This document shows positions 1 to 9,709 of a stretch of 64,000 nt of DNA, one piece after another (position 1 is the first letter of the stretch; every line of letters starts with the position of its first letter). Origin of the DNA: Devosia sp. LC5 (GTDB lineage Bacteria > Pseudomonadota > Alphaproteobacteria > Rhizobiales > Devosiaceae); contig NZ_JNNO01000002.1 of assembly GCF_000735585.1 (NCBI RefSeq), positions 62,001-126,000 of the forward strand, given 5' to 3'. Under the pieces are notes generated by a model. It had not been told where the DNA came from, did not search any database, and saw nothing but the letters and a program-made list of their open reading frames with translations. Both the position numbers and the translations under genes were made by a program.

Positions 1-245
1 TCCTGATGACCTCGCTGGCCTTTACCCTGGGCGTGGTGCCGCTGGCCATTGCCACCGGCGCCAGCGCCGCCAGCCAGAACGCCATCGGCACTGCGGTGAT
101 GGGCGGGATGATCTCGGCAACCGTGCTCAGCGTGTTGTTCGTCCCGATCTTCTTCGTCTTCGTGATGCGGATTTTCGGCGATCGCAAAAAGCAGGAAAAG
201 CCCAAGACGGACGATTCCACTGCGGTCGCCGCACCGGCGGAGTGA
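1..245 (+). CDS. RND efflux transporter, C-terminal end (partial)
   Basis: The reading frame is open from the left edge of the window, so only about the last 80 residues are visible. They hold two hydrophobic helices, with the segment [16 protein letters not shown] followed by [23 protein letters not shown]. This is the typical last pair of membrane helices of AcrB/MexF-type inner-membrane proton-driven drug pumps. A charged cytoplasmic tail ([10 protein letters not shown]) ends the protein. The stop codon at 243-245 overlaps a possible GTG of the next frame. The following PadR-type regulator may control the pump, which is inference from adjacency. Confidence 0.85.
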   Translation, partial: LMTSLAFTLGVVPLAIATGASAASQNAIGTAVMGGMISATVLSVLFVPIFFVFVMRIFGDRKKQEKPKTDDSTAVAAPAE

Positions 246-322
246 TCCTCGGCCAGCAAGGGCAGGGGCGGTGCAAACCGTCCCTGCCTTCACCCTATTC
301 CGGAATAGGAAAGGCGAGTACT

Positions 323-892
323 TTGACTGTTGAACAATTGTGCCTGTCGATCCTCTATGAGGGTGAAGCGACCGGCTATGACATTCGCCGGCATTTCAGC
401 GAAGGCGAGGCGGCTTTGTTTGCCGATGCCAGTATCGGGGCGATCTATCCGGCTCTGGCCAAGCTCGAAGCCAAGGGGCTGGTGGGCTTTGTGATCGAGG
501 AGCAGGCCGGCAAGCCCAGCCGCAAGGTCTATCGCATTACCGAAGCGGGGCGGCAGGCGTTCATGGCCGGGTTGCGGGCGCCGCTGGCCAAGGACAAGTT
601 CCAGAGCTCGTTCCTGCATTTCCTGCGCTTTGCCCATCTGGCGCCGCGCGAGGTGGTGGTGGCCAATGTCGCGGCGCGCCAGCAGCACCTCGATGACGAA
701 GTGGGGCGGCTCGAGGCCATGCTGTCGCAAAGCTCCAGCAGTCCGCAGGGCCGCTGGATGCTCGAATATGCACTGGCGATGACGCAGGCGATGCGCGAGG
801 GGCTGGACACGGCCATTCGCAAGATCTGTGCCGACCCAAGCTGCGGCAAAGACCGCTCTACGGAGTCAAGGTCGTCCTCCACGCGGGGATGA
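323..892 (+). CDS. PadR family transcriptional regulator
   Basis: A 189-residue winged-helix protein. The N-terminal half (about residues 1-75) carries the PadR signature: YEGEATGYDIRRHF, then IGAIYPALAKLEAKGLV for the recognition helix and wing, then RKVYRITEAGRQAF. The C-terminal half is a helical dimerisation region (PadR C-terminal, Vir-like). The frame runs back to a GTG at 242, but the preferred start is TTG at 323. That places the HTH at the usual distance from the N-terminus and has an AGGAAAGGCG Shine-Dalgarno about 7 bases upstream. PadR proteins are usually repressors of efflux or phenolic-stress genes. The RND pump immediately upstream is the obvious candidate target. Confidence 0.85.
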   Translation: MTVEQLCLSILYEGEATGYDIRRHFSEGEAALFADASIGAIYPALAKLEAKGLVGFVIEEQAGKPSRKVYRITEAGRQAFMAGLRAPLAKDKFQSSFLHFLRFAHLAPREVVVANVAARQQHLDDEVGRLEAMLSQSSSSPQGRWMLEYALAMTQAMREGLDTAIRKICADPSCGKDRSTESRSSSTRG

Positions 893-1001
893 GCGGCCTG
901 CGGGCCTAGCCCAACTATCGCCGACGCATTTCTCTCTTTTCCAGTCGAAACGCTGTTTGCCCGCTCGTCGGGATGGCAGGTGTTGGGAGAGGAGCGGGAA
1001 A

Positions 1002-2228
1002 ATGAACGAGCGATATGGTTGGGTTGTGGTGGCAGCGGGCGCTGTTATCACCTGTGTAGCAATGGGGGCGATGTTCGCCCTGCCGGTCTATCTGCAGCCG
1101 ATTGCCGAGGAGACCGGCTGGACACGGGCCGGCATTTCGGGCGCCATGACGGTGGGGTTCATCGTCATGGGCGTCGCGGGGTTCGGCTGGGGGGCGCTCA
1201 GCGACCGGATCGGGGCGAGGCCGGTCGTATTGATGGCCGCGCTATTGCTGGGGGCCGGGCTGGTGCTGGCCAGCCGCGCCACCGATTTGCTGGTGTTCCA
1301 ATTCGCCTATGGCGGATTGGTCGGGGCCTCCGGGGGCGCCTTCTTCGCGCCGATCATGGCGGCGGCGGTCGGCTGGTTCGACAAGCATCGGAGTCTCGCC
1401 GTCTCGCTGGTCTCGGGGGGCGGCGGGGTGGCGCCGATGGTCATCACGCCTTTTGCCAGCGTGTTGATCGCCAATTATGGCTGGCGCAGCGCCATGCTCG
1501 CGATTGCCATTGGCGCAGTGACCATCGTGGTGCCGGCAAGCCTGCTCATTCGCCGGGCGCCGGCTTTGGCCGAGGCTCCGGTTCCGGCCGGTGAGAGCGC
1601 ACCCGCCAGGTCCCTGCCTTTACCGGCCACCAGCGCATTGCGGACCCCGCAATTTTTCGTGCTGGCCGGGACCTTCTTTTTGTGCTGCGCCGCCCATTCC
1701 GGCCCGATCTTCCACACCGTGAGCTACGCCATGATCTGCGGGGCGTCGTCGCTGGCGGCGGCGAGCATTTATAGCGTCGAGGGTGTTGCGGGCCTTTTCG
1801 GAAGACTGATCTTTGGCGTGCTGGCCGATCGGCTGGGGGTGCGCCGGGTGCTGGTGGCCGGGCTCGTGCTGCAGGCGGTGGGCATCTACACCTATATCTA
1901 TGTCACGCAGCTGACCGATTTCTATATGCTGGCCGTGGTGCTGGGCATGGCCTATGGCGGGGTAATGCCGCTTTACGCGGTGCTGGCGCGCGATTATTTC
2001 GGCCCCCATGTGATGGGCACGGTGCTGGGCGCCGCCACCATGACCTCAAGCATCGGCATGGCGTTCGGGCCGGTGGGCGGCGGCTGGCTTTACGATAATT
2101 TCGGCAGCTATCACTGGCTCTATGTCGCCTCGGCCGCCGTGGGTGTTGCCGCCGCCGCCATGGCGCTGGCCTTTCCGCCGCCCAAGCGGGACGAGGGGGA
2201 CCGGCAAGGCGAGCCGCAGCCCGCTTGA
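1002..2228 (+). CDS. MFS transporter (monocarboxylate/oxalate-formate type)
   Basis: A 408-residue integral membrane protein with about 12 predicted helices and the central cytoplasmic loop (about residues 190-215) expected for a major facilitator. The loop 2-3 motif is present as GWGALSDRIGARPV and repeated in the second half as GRLIFGVLADRLGVRRV. The profile, with AYGGLVGASGGAFFAP and a YGGVMPLYAVLARDYFG segment, resembles monocarboxylate and oxalate/formate antiporter families. The substrate cannot be read from sequence. An upstream in-frame extension to 828 is rejected because ATG 1002 is preceded by GGAGCGGG at good spacing and begins directly before the first helix. Confidence 0.85.
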   Translation: MNERYGWVVVAAGAVITCVAMGAMFALPVYLQPIAEETGWTRAGISGAMTVGFIVMGVAGFGWGALSDRIGARPVVLMAALLLGAGLVLASRATDLLVFQFAYGGLVGASGGAFFAPIMAAAVGWFDKHRSLAVSLVSGGGGVAPMVITPFASVLIANYGWRSAMLAIAIGAVTIVVPASLLIRRAPALAEAPVPAGESAPARSLPLPATSALRTPQFFVLAGTFFLCCAAHSGPIFHTVSYAMICGASSLAAASIYSVEGVAGLFGRLIFGVLADRLGVRRVLVAGLVLQAVGIYTYIYVTQLTDFYMLAVVLGMAYGGVMPLYAVLARDYFGPHVMGTVLGAATMTSSIGMAFGPVGGGWLYDNFGSYHWLYVASAAVGVAAAAMALAFPPPKRDEGDRQGEPQPA

Positions 2229-2238
2229 GTGCAGCCGT

Positions 2239-3066
2239 TCAGACCGGCTCGGTTTCCTTTTCACGGGTCACCCATTGGTGGCCCTGCCATTCGCGCACAA
2301 TGATGGCGATGCGTTCGGGCGTGATGGTGATGATGTTGTAGGCGTTCGGTTCGCCGCGCAGGCGGGTCGAGATGGTCGAGGAAGCCTGGGCGACCAGGAT
2401 GGGCGCCACGGCCGATTTCCTGAGGCCGGTGGGCGCGCCTTGTTTGGTCGTGCCCTGGGCATGGTGCTTGCGCACATAGGACAGGTGAAAATGCCCTGAC
2501 AGCACGAGACGGACGCCGAGCCGGGCAAAGGTTTCGAGCGCTTCGTCGGCCCGCTTCACCCGCTTGGTCTTTTGCAGCATGGGCTCGGTGGGGAACAGCA
2601 GGGGATGGTGGGCCACGATGACCCGGATGGCGTCCGGCGAGGCCTGGGCGAAACGGGTTTCGAGGTCTTCGAGCTGGCCTCGGGAAATGCTGCCATGGCC
2701 CCAATTCCATTCCAGCCGCGCGCGGCGCGAGGTGCGCATGCCCAATAGGGCCACCCCGCCCATTTCGAGAAAGGGTTCGAGGTCGCGGGCGATATAGCGG
2801 CGGTAGAAGCCATAGGGATTGAGGAAACGGCGCAGGATATTGACCGCCGGCACGTCGTGATTGCCCGGCACCGCAAAGATCGGCGCCTTGAGCGTATCGA
2901 GAAAGGCGCGGGCGGCGATGAATTCGTCCTTGCTGCCGATCTGGGTGAAATCGCCGCTGATGACGATGAGATCGGGTTGGAGGCCGGTAATGTCGGCGGC
3001 AAGGCCGGCGGCTGCTTCCGTGTCGTGATGGCCGAAATGCAGGTCGGACAGGTGGACGAGTTTCAT
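2239..3066 (-). CDS. Calcineurin-like metallophosphoesterase
   Basis: A 275-residue protein with the dinuclear-metal phosphoesterase motifs in order: HLSDLHFG at the N-terminus (DxH), ISGDFTQ (GDxx), VPGNHD (GNHD), VAHHPLL and LSGHFHLSY (GHxH). All expected metal ligands are present. Length fits stand-alone cytoplasmic members of the family (CpdA/YkuE-like), so phosphodiester or phosphomonoester hydrolysis is expected but the substrate is unknown. Its ATG overlaps the stop of the upstream lipid-kinase gene by 4 bases (ATGA). The two are therefore co-transcribed and translationally coupled, which suggests a role in phospholipid head-group turnover. Confidence 0.88.
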   Translation of the reverse strand: MKLVHLSDLHFGHHDTEAAAGLAADITGLQPDLIVISGDFTQIGSKDEFIAARAFLDTLKAPIFAVPGNHDVPAVNILRRFLNPYGFYRRYIARDLEPFLEMGGVALLGMRTSRRARLEWNWGHGSISRGQLEDLETRFAQASPDAIRVIVAHHPLLFPTEPMLQKTKRVKRADEALETFARLGVRLVLSGHFHLSYVRKHHAQGTTKQGAPTGLRKSAVAPILVAQASSTISTRLRGEPNAYNIITITPERIAIIVREWQGHQWVTREKETEPV

Positions 3067-4010
3067 GCGCGCACGGCCTCATCCGGCGGGGCTTCAGTGT
3101 CGGGCAGGGCCGCCGGCGCCAGCACGGTCAGCGCCTTGGGGTGAATGGTGAAATGCAGCGGCGTGGTCAGGGTCTCCACCTCTCCGTCGAACATGACCTT
3201 GAGCAAGCCTTTATGGCTGGTAATGGTCACGGCGCCAACGCTTTGCACCTCCAGCGCCTCATCCTGGTGCCAGCGGCCAAGCAGCATGCCGCCGGCCAGC
3301 CGGAAGAAATCGACAAAGGTCAGGCGCTTGAGCAGGTAAAGGGTGAGGGTGCCGCCATCGAGCCGCTCGCGGGCGAGAATGCGTCCGAAGCCTTCATCAT
3401 AGGAATTGCTGGCCACGGCTACGGCCTGGACGCGCTCCACCCTGGGCTTGCCCTTGTCGTCGGCATCGATGGCAATGGCAATGCGGCGGGTGCGCGCCAG
3501 CCGGCGGAAGACATAGCGCATAAAGCCGAGTTTGGCGGAAACGCCGGGCATGGTGCGGATATGTTCGCGGCCAGCGGCGAGACCCGGAATCGTGCCAATA
3601 ACCACCTTGTGCAGGAAGAAGCGGCCATTGACTTCGCCCACGTCGATCTGCTGCTCGACGCCATCGGCCAGAGCGGCCACGGCGGCCGCCGTATCGAGGG
3701 GAATGCGCAGATCCTTGGCGAGCGCATTGACCGTGCCCAGGGGCAGGATGGCCAGCGATTTGCCACTGCCCAGAATGGATCCGCACAGCGCGGTAATGGT
3801 GCCGTCCCCGCCCGCCGCTACGATCGTATCGGCATTGCCGGCCAAAGCCTGCTCGATGCGTTCGGGCATCGGGCGATCGACCTCGGCATCGATCGTGGCG
3901 GTCAGCCCGTTGCTGGCGAACATCCCGGCGAGCGCGGCCTCGGTGATGCCGGTGGCCAGGGCCGTGCCGGCATTGGCATTGAAGATAACGTGATAGGTTC
4001 GCTTGGGCAT
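3063..4010 (-). CDS. Diacylglycerol kinase family lipid kinase
   Basis: A 315-residue protein with the DAGK catalytic domain: N-terminal VIFNANAGT, then the nucleotide-binding glycine loop [16 protein letters not shown] and [13 protein letters not shown]. The C-terminal part is the beta-sandwich of DgkB/YegS-like kinases. It should phosphorylate diacylglycerol or a related lipid at the membrane face using ATP. ATG 4010 is chosen; a GTG three codons upstream (4019) is an alternative and neither has a strong Shine-Dalgarno. The gene is followed by the metallophosphoesterase with a 4-base overlap. A divergent PAP2 lipid phosphatase starts about 140 bases away, so three lipid-phosphate genes cluster here. 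Confidence 0.87.
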   Translation of the reverse strand: MPKRTYHVIFNANAGTALATGITEAALAGMFASNGLTATIDAEVDRPMPERIEQALAGNADTIVAAGGDGTITALCGSILGSGKSLAILPLGTVNALAKDLRIPLDTAAAVAALADGVEQQIDVGEVNGRFFLHKVVIGTIPGLAAGREHIRTMPGVSAKLGFMRYVFRRLARTRRIAIAIDADDKGKPRVERVQAVAVASNSYDEGFGRILARERLDGGTLTLYLLKRLTFVDFFRLAGGMLLGRWHQDEALEVQSVGAVTITSHKGLLKVMFDGEVETLTTPLHFTIHPKALTVLAPAALPDTEAPPDEAVRA

Positions 4011-4148
4011 GTGGCTCACAAAACAGGGTTATAGTCGCGAACCTAACGGGCGCGCATGCCTGTTGGTTCAGCCCTTGCGCTAAAGTTGCGGAACATGGAA
4101 CGCTGTCCGGCATTGGCTTGCCGGCTCTCTCGGAGGCGATTTCACGCC

Positions 4149-4880
4149 ATGCTGCAAAACTTTATCCGCTCCCGTCCCTATCGGGCCCTGCGCGATTTCG
4201 TCAAAGCCGAAGCGTTGTTGCTGAGCGGCATTGCCCTGGTCAGCGGGCTGATCCTGGGATTTTTGCGGCTGGCCGACGAAATGCTGGAAGGGGAAACGGA
4301 GGCGTTTGACCACGCCATATTGATGCTGTTCCGCGACCCGGCCGATATCGACCAGGTCATCGGGCCGCCCTGGGTGCAGGAAATGGTGCGGGATGTGACA
4401 GCGCTGGGAAGTTTTGCGTTTCTGGGGCTGCTGGTAGCCGGTGTCGTGATCTATCTGGTCATGGCGCGGATGCGGGGCATGGCGCTGCTGGTGCTGGTTT
4501 CGGTATTGGGCGGGACCTTGCTCAGCACATTGCTAAAGATGGGCTATGACCGGCCGCGGCCAGACCTCGCCACCTCCTCGCACCAGTTCACGGCCAGTTT
4601 TCCCAGCGGCCATGCCATGCTGTCGGCGGTGACGTTTCTCACCCTGGGGGCGATCCTGGCGCAGGTGGCGCCGACGCGGGCCCTGCGCATCTTCGCGATT
4701 GGCGCGGCGATCTTCCTGACGCTGATCGTGGGTATCAGCCGGCTCTATATGGGGGTGCATTTCCCCAGTGACGTGCTGGCGGGCTGGTGCCTTGGCGCCG
4801 CCTGGGCGCTGGGCTGTAGTTTGATTGCCTTCTGGCTGCAGCGGCGGGGTGCAGTCGAGCCGCCGCCGGAAAATAGCTAG
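4149..4880 (+). CDS. PAP2 family membrane phosphatase
   Basis: A 243-residue membrane protein with about six helices and the three-part PAP2 active site: [10 protein letters not shown] (KxxxxxxRP), PSGHAML (PSGH) and [13 protein letters not shown] (SRxxxxxHxxxD). All catalytic residues are present. It probably removes phosphate from phosphatidic acid, phosphatidylglycerol phosphate or undecaprenyl pyrophosphate at the outer face of the inner membrane. The frame extends upstream to 4056, but ATG 4149 has GGAGG 12 bases upstream and starts at a plausible N-terminus. The stop overlaps by a few bases with the stop of convergent dadA. It is divergent from the lipid kinase gene. Confidence 0.88.
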   Translation: MLQNFIRSRPYRALRDFVKAEALLLSGIALVSGLILGFLRLADEMLEGETEAFDHAILMLFRDPADIDQVIGPPWVQEMVRDVTALGSFAFLGLLVAGVVIYLVMARMRGMALLVLVSVLGGTLLSTLLKMGYDRPRPDLATSSHQFTASFPSGHAMLSAVTFLTLGAILAQVAPTRALRIFAIGAAIFLTLIVGISRLYMGVHFPSDVLAGWCLGAAWALGCSLIAFWLQRRGAVEPPPENS

Positions 4881-6130
4881 GAATAGCGTTCGGGGCCGAG
4901 ATCGGTCATGTCGATTTCGGGTTTTTTGCCCGAGATGAGATCGGCAATGGCGCGGCCCGAGCCGCAGGCCATGGTCCAGCCAAGCGTGCCGTGACCGGCA
5001 TTGACGAAGAGATTGGCCTGTTTGGCGCGCCCCAATACCGGAGTGCCATCTGGCGTCATCGGCCGCATGCCGGTCCAGAAACTGGCCGAAGCCGTGTCGC
5101 CCGCGCCCGGGAACAGGTCATTGACGCAATGGGCCAGCGTGTCGCGGCGCCTCGGATCGAGCCGGTTATTGTAGCCGGACAGTTCAGCCATGCCGCCGAC
5201 GCGGATGCGATCGCCCAGGCGGGTTATGGCGATCTTGTAGCTTTCATCGAGCACGGTGGAGACCGGGGCCTTGTCCGCCTCGCTGATCGGGGCGGTGATG
5301 GAATAGCCCCTGACCGGATAGATGGGCAGCTTGAGGCCGATTGTTTTGGCGAGGAGCGGGGTAAAACTGCCCATGGCCAGCACGTAGTGATCGGCGGTCA
5401 GCGTGCCGGCGCTGGTCTTGACCGCGGTGATGCGGTCGCCCTGCTGTTCGATGGCTTCGATCGTCGTGTTGAAACGGAACTCTACGCCCAAAGCCTTGGC
5501 CATGTCGGCCAGCTTATTGGTGAAGATAAAGCAGTCGCCGGTTTCGTCATGCGGCAGGCGCAATCCGCCGGCTATCGGAGCGGGGGAATTGGCGAGGCCC
5601 GGTTCGGCGGCGATGCAGCCGGCGCGGTCGAGTACCTGGTAGGGCACGCCATATTGCTCGAGTACCTCGATATCCTTGTGGGCGGCATCGACCTGTTTCT
5701 GCTCGCGGAACAGCTGCAGTGTACCCTGCATGCGCTCGTCATAGGTGATGGCGGTTTCGGCGCGCAGTGTGACCATCAGGTCGCGGCTATATTCGGCGAC
5801 GCGCACCATGCGCGCCTTGTTGATAGCGTAGGCTTTGCTGGTGCAATTGGCGAGGACGCGCAGCATCCATTCGATCATGGCGGGATCGAGCGAAGCGCGC
5901 AGGATCAGGGGGGGATGGGTCATCATCAGCCATTTAATGGCCTTTTGCGGAATGCCCGGCCCGGCCCAGGGCGAGGCATAGCCGGGCGAGATTTCCCCGG
6001 CATTGGCGAAGCTGGTTTCGAGCGCTGGCCCCGGTTGGCGATCGATGACGGTGACCTCGTGACCGTCACGGGCCAGATAATAGGCGGTGGTGGTGCCGAT
6101 GACGCCGGAGCCGAGGACGAGGATTTTCAT
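4877..6130 (-). CDS. dadA: D-amino acid dehydrogenase
   Basis: A 417-residue flavoprotein. The N-terminus is a Rossmann FAD-binding loop ([18 protein letters not shown]) followed by the DadA-typical [20 protein letters not shown]. The C-terminus has [21 protein letters not shown], the second FAD-contact region of DAO-fold enzymes. DadA oxidatively deaminates D-amino acids (mainly D-alanine) to 2-oxo acids, feeding electrons into the respiratory chain at the inner membrane. Length is close to the usual 410-435. No alanine racemase gene is adjacent, unlike the enterobacterial dadAX operon. It is divergent from maeB, so D-alanine-derived pyruvate and malic-enzyme pyruvate metabolism sit side by side. 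Confidence 0.9.
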   Translation of the reverse strand: MKILVLGSGVIGTTTAYYLARDGHEVTVIDRQPGPALETSFANAGEISPGYASPWAGPGIPQKAIKWLMMTHPPLILRASLDPAMIEWMLRVLANCTSKAYAINKARMVRVAEYSRDLMVTLRAETAITYDERMQGTLQLFREQKQVDAAHKDIEVLEQYGVPYQVLDRAGCIAAEPGLANSPAPIAGGLRLPHDETGDCFIFTNKLADMAKALGVEFRFNTTIEAIEQQGDRITAVKTSAGTLTADHYVLAMGSFTPLLAKTIGLKLPIYPVRGYSITAPISEADKAPVSTVLDESYKIAITRLGDRIRVGGMAELSGYNNRLDPRRRDTLAHCVNDLFPGAGDTASASFWTGMRPMTPDGTPVLGRAKQANLFVNAGHGTLGWTMACGSGRAIADLISGKKPEIDMTDLGPERYS

Positions 6131-6317
6131 ATTCGGGATTTCTTCGAGGTTCGATTGCTCACGACACTAGCGGGCAGGCTGGGGAAGTCGATGAAAATTC
6201 TTGCCGGCGTCGTGGGCGGGGTATTGCTTAGTCTAAGGTCGGGTTTGCTGCGGGGGTGGAGCTGTTCCATACCCGTGCGCCAGTTCAGACAGACGCTCCG
6301 GGGAGGAACCAATCGCG

Positions 6318-8591
6318 ATGTCCAACGATACCAATAGCTTGCGCGAGGCCGCACTGCATTTTCACGAGTTTCCGCGCCCCGGAAAACTCGAAATCGTGGC
6401 GACCAAGCCCCTGGCCAATACGCGCGATTTGTCGCTGGCCTATTCGCCGGGCGTCGCTATCCCCTGCGAGGAAATCGCGGCCGATCCGCAGGCGGCCTAC
6501 AAGTATACCGCCAAGGGGAATCTCGTTGCGGTGATCTCCAATGGCACGGCAGTGCTGGGGCTGGGCAATATCGGGGCGCTGGCGAGCAAGCCGGTGATGG
6601 AAGGCAAGGCGGTACTGTTCAAGAAGTTCGCCGGCATCGATTCCATCGATATCGAAGTCAACGAGCAGGACCCCAAGCGTTTCATCGAAATCGTGGCGCC
6701 GCTGGAGCCCAGCTTCGGCGGGGTTAACCTTGAAGACATCAAGGCCCCCGAATGTTTCGAAATCGAGGAAGCCCTGCGCGAGCGGATGAATATCCCGGTG
6801 TTTCATGACGACCAGCATGGCACGGCGATCATCGTTGCCGCGGCGGTCATCAATGCGATGAAGCTGGTTGGCAAGGACATTGCCAAGGTCAAGATCTGCA
6901 CTTCGGGCGCGGGTGCGGCGGCGATTGCCTGCATGAACATGCTGGTGGCCGTGGGCGCGACGAAGGCTAACATATGGATAGCCGATTCCAAGGGATTGGT
7001 GACCAAGAAACGGGACAATAGTGTTGACCGTTGGCGGGGTGCTTTCGCCCAAGACAGCGACAAGACCGAGTTGAGCGAAGTCATGGAAGGGGCCGATATT
7101 TATGTCGGGCTGTCCAAGGCCGGGGCGCTCAAGCCCGGGATGATGAAGGATATGGCGCCAAATCCGCTGATCCTGGCGCTATCCAATCCCATTCCCGAAA
7201 TCATGCCCGAACTGGCGCGGGAAGCCCGGCCCGATGCGATGATCTGCACCGGTCGAAGCGACTATCCCAATCAGGTCAATAATGTGCTGTGCTTCCCCTT
7301 CCTGTTCCGGGGGGCGCTGGATTGCGGAGCGACCGTGATCAATGAGGAGATGAAGGCGGCGGCGGCGCATGCCATTGCCAGATTAGCGCATGAGCCGGGG
7401 CTGGAAGCGTCAGCCCATGGCGTGCCGGCGATTTTTGGGCCGGAATATCTCATTCCCAATCCGTTCGATCAGCGGCTGATCCTGCGCATCGCGCCGGCGG
7501 TGGCGAAGGCGGCGATGGAGTCTGGGGTGGCGCAGCGGCCGATCGAGGATTTTGCGGCCTATCGCGATAGCCTCAACCGTTTCGTGTTCCGCTCCGGCAT
7601 GGTGATGAAGCCCATGCTCGAGCGGGCGCAGGGCGAGGGCAAGCGGATTGCCTTTGCCGATGGTGAGGATGAGCGCGTGCTGCGGGCGACCCAGGTGATG
7701 CTGGAAGACGGCATTGGCCGCTCCATCCTGATCGGGCGACCCTCGGTGATCGAGCAGCGCATCGAGCGCTTCGGGCTGACGCTGAAGGCAGGGCGCGATT
7801 TCGATGTGATCAACCCTGAGGACGATCCGCGCTATCGCGATTATGTGGCACTGTTCCACGACATTACCGGGCGCAAAGGCGTGACGCCGGACACGGCAAA
7901 AACCATCGTGCGCACCAATACGACGGTGATCGGGGCGCTGGCGGTGCGGCGGGGCGAGGCGGATGCCCTGATCTGCGGGTTGCAGGGCCGGTTCATCAAG
8001 CATGCGCGCGATATTCAATCAGTGATCGGGCTGGCGCCATACAGCTCGCAGCTCTCGGCGCTGTCCATGCTGATCATGAATCGGGGCGTGTTCTTTCTCG
8101 CCGATACCTATGTGAATATCGACCCCAGCGCCGAGGAGATCGTGGCGATCACGCTGCAGGCGCGCGACCATCTCAAGCGCTTCAATATCGACGCGCGGGC
8201 GGCCTTGCTCAGCTATTCCAATTTCGGTTCGCGCGATGGGGCGACCTCGGAAAAGATGCGCGAGGTGTTCGAGCGGCTGCAAGAGGTGGCGCCGGACCTG
8301 GTGGTCGATGGCGAAATGCAGGGGGATCTGGCGATCAATGCCGAATTGCGCGACCGCTACGTGCCCAATTCGGTGCTGAAGGGGGAAGCGAACCTGTTGA
8401 TCTTCCCTAATCTTGAATCGGCAAACCTCTCCATGACGCTGCTCAAGGAGCTCAACAATGCGCTGCCGGTGGGGCCGATCCTGATGGGCACCAAGCAGCC
8501 GGCGCATATTCTGGCGCCGTCGGTGACCAGCCGTGGCGTGGTCAATATGGCCGCGATTGCTGCGACCGAGGCGCTGGGGGTGAACGCTTGA
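6318..8591 (+). CDS. maeB: NADP-dependent malic enzyme with PTA-like domain
   Basis: A 757-residue protein. Residues about 1-430 are the malic enzyme: [13 protein letters not shown], the catalytic [19 protein letters not shown] segment ([19 protein letters not shown]), [12 protein letters not shown] and the NADP-binding stretch [13 protein letters not shown]. Residues about 440-757 form a phosphotransacetylase-like domain ([12 protein letters not shown], then [12 protein letters not shown]), which is usually regulatory in this family. It decarboxylates malate to pyruvate with NADP in the cytoplasm. Length fits the 750-770 typical of MaeB. Start ATG 6318 has GGGGAGGAACC upstream. A palindromic repeat begins nine bases after the stop. 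Confidence 0.95.
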   Translation: MSNDTNSLREAALHFHEFPRPGKLEIVATKPLANTRDLSLAYSPGVAIPCEEIAADPQAAYKYTAKGNLVAVISNGTAVLGLGNIGALASKPVMEGKAVLFKKFAGIDSIDIEVNEQDPKRFIEIVAPLEPSFGGVNLEDIKAPECFEIEEALRERMNIPVFHDDQHGTAIIVAAAVINAMKLVGKDIAKVKICTSGAGAAAIACMNMLVAVGATKANIWIADSKGLVTKKRDNSVDRWRGAFAQDSDKTELSEVMEGADIYVGLSKAGALKPGMMKDMAPNPLILALSNPIPEIMPELAREARPDAMICTGRSDYPNQVNNVLCFPFLFRGALDCGATVINEEMKAAAAHAIARLAHEPGLEASAHGVPAIFGPEYLIPNPFDQRLILRIAPAVAKAAMESGVAQRPIEDFAAYRDSLNRFVFRSGMVMKPMLERAQGEGKRIAFADGEDERVLRATQVMLEDGIGRSILIGRPSVIEQRIERFGLTLKAGRDFDVINPEDDPRYRDYVALFHDITGRKGVTPDTAKTIVRTNTTVIGALAVRRGEADALICGLQGRFIKHARDIQSVIGLAPYSSQLSALSMLIMNRGVFFLADTYVNIDPSAEEIVAITLQARDHLKRFNIDARAALLSYSNFGSRDGATSEKMREVFERLQEVAPDLVVDGEMQGDLAINAELRDRYVPNSVLKGEANLLIFPNLESANLSMTLLKELNNALPVGPILMGTKQPAHILAPSVTSRGVVNMAAIAATEALGVNA

Positions 8592-8599
8592 GGCCTGAT

Positions 8600-8687
8600 T
8601 AGACCTCACCCTGAGCTTGTCGAAGGGCGAGGCCGTGGCAGCATCCAGCCACGACCTCGTGGTTCGACAGGCTCACCATGAGGTCTA
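8600..8687. repeat. Palindromic repeat family A, copy 1
   Basis: An 88-base inverted repeat whose ends read TAGACCTCA and TGAGGTCTA. It consists of two self-complementary arms of 29 bases. The left arm runs from CCTCACCCTGAGC to GTCGAAGGGCGAGG and the right arm from CCTCGTGGTTCGAC to GCTCACCATGAGG. Each arm can fold alone, and the two can also pair with one another. It lies between maeB and the convergent VOC gene. It shares its core with copies at 22782, 60154 and 61568. Confidence 0.9.
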
Positions 8688-8700
8688 CTAAAGAGCGGGT

Positions 8701-9099
8701 TTACGGCTTGGACTGGCCCACGGCCCAGGTGACGCCATAGGGGTCCTTGAGCTGGCCGTAGGTGTCGCCCCAGAATTGCTCTTGCAGCGGCATGGCGATT
8801 GTGGCGCCGGCGGCGATTGCGCGGTCGAACCATTGCTGGGCGTCGTCGACCTGCAGATGCAGATTGAAGCCCTGGGGCGCGACGATGGGGAAACCGTGTT
8901 CGGGGAAGAAATCGGACAGGAATAGCGGCGCGCCGTTGATTTCGATATGGGCATGCATGATGCGGGCATCGTCGCTGCTGGCCGGATTGCGGCTATGCTC
9001 GATGGCGCCGAAAGCCTTCTTGTAGAATTCGATGGCATCGGCGACGCCATCGACATTGATATAGGGGGTCAGGCCGCTGGTGGCTGGTGTGTCGGTCAT
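8701..9099 (-). CDS. VOC family protein (PhnB/glyoxalase-like)
   Basis: A 132-residue single-unit vicinal-oxygen-chelate protein. It begins with LTPYINVDGVADAIEFYKK, followed by HAHIEINGAPLFLSD, NLHLQVDDAQQWFDRA and the C-terminal FWGDTYGQLKDPYGVTW. This pattern is the PhnB-like branch, which is often uncharacterised and not the phosphonate enzyme itself. Start ATG 9099 is chosen over an upstream frame extension because GAGGAGCTCC lies directly before it. The YciI gene behind it (9183-9557) runs in the same direction; VOC and YciI genes commonly pair. Function remains unassigned. Confidence 0.85.
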   Translation of the reverse strand: MTDTPATSGLTPYINVDGVADAIEFYKKAFGAIEHSRNPASSDDARIMHAHIEINGAPLFLSDFFPEHGFPIVAPQGFNLHLQVDDAQQWFDRAIAAGATIAMPLQEQFWGDTYGQLKDPYGVTWAVGQSKP

Positions 9100-9182
9100 G
9101 CTGGAGCTCCTCGCAAAGATCAGTTGATGCAAGCACGACGAGCGGGCGATGGCCAATCAGACGGCCTGGTTGGAAATATCGA

Positions 9183-9557
9183 TCAGCCGCCGATATGGCT
9201 GGGTTTGAAGATGGCGAGCGGGCGGATTTCATAGGCGCCCATGCCGGGATTGGCCTCAGCCAGGTCCTTGGCGAAATCGATAGCCTCGTCGAGCGTGTCG
9301 CAATCGGCAACGAAGAAGCCGAGAAACTGTTCCTTGGTTTCGGCAAAAGGACCGTCGATGACGAGCGGCTCGCCCGAGGTCTTGCGCAGGGTGATTGCGG
9401 CGCTGGTGGGCTTGAGCCGGGCAACAGGCCCCAGCTTGCCCCTGGCTTTCATGGCGTCCTCGACCTGGGCCAGGCGGACCATGCAGGCATCGTCCTCCTC
9501 CTTGCTCCAGGTGGCGATGGCGTTTTCATCATTGTAACACAGCACGGCATAGAGCAT
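9183..9557 (-). CDS. YciI family protein (DGPF domain)
   Basis: A 124-residue protein with the YCII fold: MLYAVLCYNDE at the start, then the hallmark DGPFAETKEQFLGFFV and DEAIDFAKDLAEANPGMGAYEIRPL. The DGPF segment defines a subgroup often encoded next to an ECF sigma factor. No sigma factor gene is visible here. ATG 9557 has GGAGGG about 8 bases upstream, so the eight extra residues of the longer frame are not used. It lies upstream of the VOC gene on the same strand with an 83-base gap, probably one transcript. Biochemical activity of this subgroup is unknown. Confidence 0.85.
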   Translation of the reverse strand: MLYAVLCYNDENAIATWSKEEDDACMVRLAQVEDAMKARGKLGPVARLKPTSAAITLRKTSGEPLVIDGPFAETKEQFLGFFVADCDTLDEAIDFAKDLAEANPGMGAYEIRPLAIFKPSHIGG

Positions 9558-9709
9558 CGGTTTGGCCCTCCTCGACAGCACGGTGTGCGACTATGCCCAA
9601 AATCGAGGCATGCTCCAGTTCTTTTTGCTGGCCTTCCAGCAGCGCGGGATCATTGACCCGACTCTGATTGCACTCTAGCCCTTACGGACGTTTCCGCAGG
9701 AGGGTGACC

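Noticed and set aside
828..1001. N-terminal extension of the MFS transporter
   Set aside because: The extension reads through the end of the PadR gene and is unlike any transporter N-terminus. ATG 1002 has a good ribosome site.
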